Source: Silvania confinis
GTDB lineage: Bacteria > Pseudomonadota > Gammaproteobacteria > Enterobacterales > Enterobacteriaceae
Assembly: GCF_025564085.1 (NCBI RefSeq)
Contig: NZ_JAMGZJ010000077.1
Location: 727,442 to 791,441 of the forward strand
Direction of reading: 5' to 3'
Length of the DNA stretch: 64,000 bases
Below the pieces are notes generated by a model, which had not been told where the DNA came from, did no database searches, and was given only the letters and a program-made list of their open reading frames with translations. Within the stretch, counting starts at the first letter, position 1. The number at the start of each line of letters is the position of its first letter. A program made the translations under genes and the position numbers. Below, piece by piece: positions 63,284 through 64,000 of the stretch.

Positions 63284-63739
63284 TCATCCCCACTGTTTTT
63301 GATGCGCCTGTTTTCGTTGCACATAATCCCGATCGGCGCGAATTTTATCCCACCATTCTTTAAAGATCCCAGCCGCTTCCGCTTTGACAGGGTCGTGATC
63401 TAATGGCCGAACATTGCCCTCTTCATCGTATTTTTTTCCACCCTTGTGATTGGCATAGCGCCTTGCACGGGTATATCCCATTTGAATGAATTTTCTTGCC
63501 ATATCCATTCCCACAAAATCGTTTTGCTGGCGGTATTGCTCAAATAGCGCATAGATTTCCTGCGCAGAGGTGGTGGCAACTTCAGCATTTTTATATCGCC
63601 AGTGAGGCAAAATTTCGCTTTTATAGGGTTCAACTGACAGAACGCCTTGTTCCCCTCGCCCGACCTGATAGCGTTCAGGATGAGTGCGAAAATTTGTATT
63701 AGCGAAATCCTGCTGATAATTAAAGGGGCGGTTCGGCAA
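63284..63739 (-). CDS. DUF4385 family protein
   Basis: A 151-residue protein of family DUF4385, function unknown. The conserved block is VGRGEQGVLSVEPYKSEILPHWR, followed by NDFVGMDMARKFIQMGYTRARRYANHKGG (landmarks split). It is rich in basic and aromatic residues, with no signal peptide. The start is TTG at 63739, with GAGGT at a proper distance. E. coli has kgtP between yfiM and the rRNA operon, and no such gene here. Confidence 0.85.
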   Translation of the reverse strand: MPNRPFNYQQDFANTNFRTHPERYQVGRGEQGVLSVEPYKSEILPHWRYKNAEVATTSAQEIYALFEQYRQQNDFVGMDMARKFIQMGYTRARRYANHKGGKKYDEEGNVRPLDHDPVKAEAAGIFKEWWDKIRADRDYVQRKQAHQKQWG

Positions 63740-63834
63740 AATAACCTCAACATCACGGTGTGTCTCACTATTTTAGCCAGATATTGCCCGGTTTGCCGTA
63801 CAGAGGGAAGATTTTGGGTATGAATAATAGGCAC

Positions 63835-63864
63835 GAAAAAACCCCGCACCTTACGGTACGGGGT
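63835..63864 (-). terminator. rRNA operon terminator
   Basis: On the minus strand ACCCCGTACC and GGTGCGGGGT (one G-U pair) around GTAA, followed by TTTTTC. It begins 13 bases after the 5S gene. Confidence 0.93.
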
Positions 63865-63876
63865 TCTTCTTATTTG

Positions 63877-63996
63877 ATGCCTGGCAGTTCCCTACTCTCG
63901 CATGGGGAGACCCCACACTACCATCGGCGCTACGGCGTTTCACTTCTGAGTTCGGCATGGGGTCAGGTGGGACCACCGCGCTAAAGCCGCCAGGCA
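63877..63996 (-). rRNA. rrf: 5S ribosomal RNA
   Basis: The 120 bases match E. coli 5S almost throughout: TGCCTGGCGGC at the 5' end, CCACCTGACCCCATGCC, CTCAGAAGTGAAACG and GGGAACTGCCAGGCAT at the 3' end. The segment after the 5' stem reads TTTAGCGCGG. By position it corresponds to the 5S of rrnG in E. coli. The 23S and 16S genes should lie to the right, beyond the window. Confidence 0.98.
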
Positions 63997-64000
63997 AATT

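Noticed and set aside
63400..63849. 149-codon open frame overlapping the DUF4385 gene
   Set aside because: It is in another frame of the same strand; the DUF4385 frame carries the conserved family residues.

Overview
The window is a contiguous piece of enterobacterial chromosome that follows the Escherichia coli K-12 map from sseA to the 5S gene of an rRNA operon near min 57-58. Protein similarity to E. coli is very high in the housekeeping blocks (isc, purL, lep/rnc/era, rpoE/rse). Coding density is high, GC is in the mid-fifties by eye, and REP-type palindromes follow several genes. The accessory content (a GH4 glycosidase, a ZevAB-like metal exporter pair, a remodelled yph sugar cluster, a murQ-murP pair beside yfhH) points to a genus near Enterobacter, Lelliottia, Leclercia or Klebsiella rather than to E. 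coli. The genus call is inference. I saw no insertion sequence, prophage, CRISPR array or tRNA.

Layout: 1-2009 holds the tail of a GH4 phospho-glycosidase, sseA and an RpiR-family regulator. 2028-9818 (minus strand) holds sseB, pepB and the Fe-S assembly operon iscRSUA-hscBA-fdx-iscX with twin IscR sites. 10043-15905 holds trmJ, suhB, the zevAB-like pair, csiE and hcaT. 15978-23473 is a yph-like sugar cluster: yphB, an MFS sugar porter, yphG, the divergent regulator yphH, then yphA. 23523-30855 holds glyA, hmp, glnB, the GlrR/QseG/GlrK system and the sRNA glmY. 30839-37637 holds purL, mltF, tadA and pgpC. 37641-40863 is a murQ-murP module divergent from yfhH. 40920-47630 holds yfhL, acpS, pdxJ, recO, era, rnc, lepB and lepA. 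47815-50498 is rpoE-rseABC. 50920-63266 holds nadB, trmN6, srmB, grcA, ung, yfiF, trxC, tapT, patZ, pssA and yfiM. The window ends with a DUF4385 gene and a 5S rRNA gene on the minus strand, the distal end of an rRNA operon that continues past the edge.

Regulatory DNA is well preserved and can be read directly: IscR sites (iscR), PurR boxes (glyA, purL), an NsrR-type site (hmp), a sigma-54 promoter with IHF and GlrR sites (glmY), a NadR box (nadB) and two FNR sites (grcA). The parts least explained by known E. coli biology are the yph cluster, in which a sugar porter stands where E. coli has an ABC importer and dehydrogenase, with a candidate YphH operator; the murQ-murP/yfhH module, which suggests a role for the orphan regulator YfhH; the GH4-sseA-RpiR arrangement with a perfect inverted repeat; and a short in-frame tandem repeat in yfiF. 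I found no unmistakably new multi-gene system. The yph cluster is the best candidate for under-described biology.
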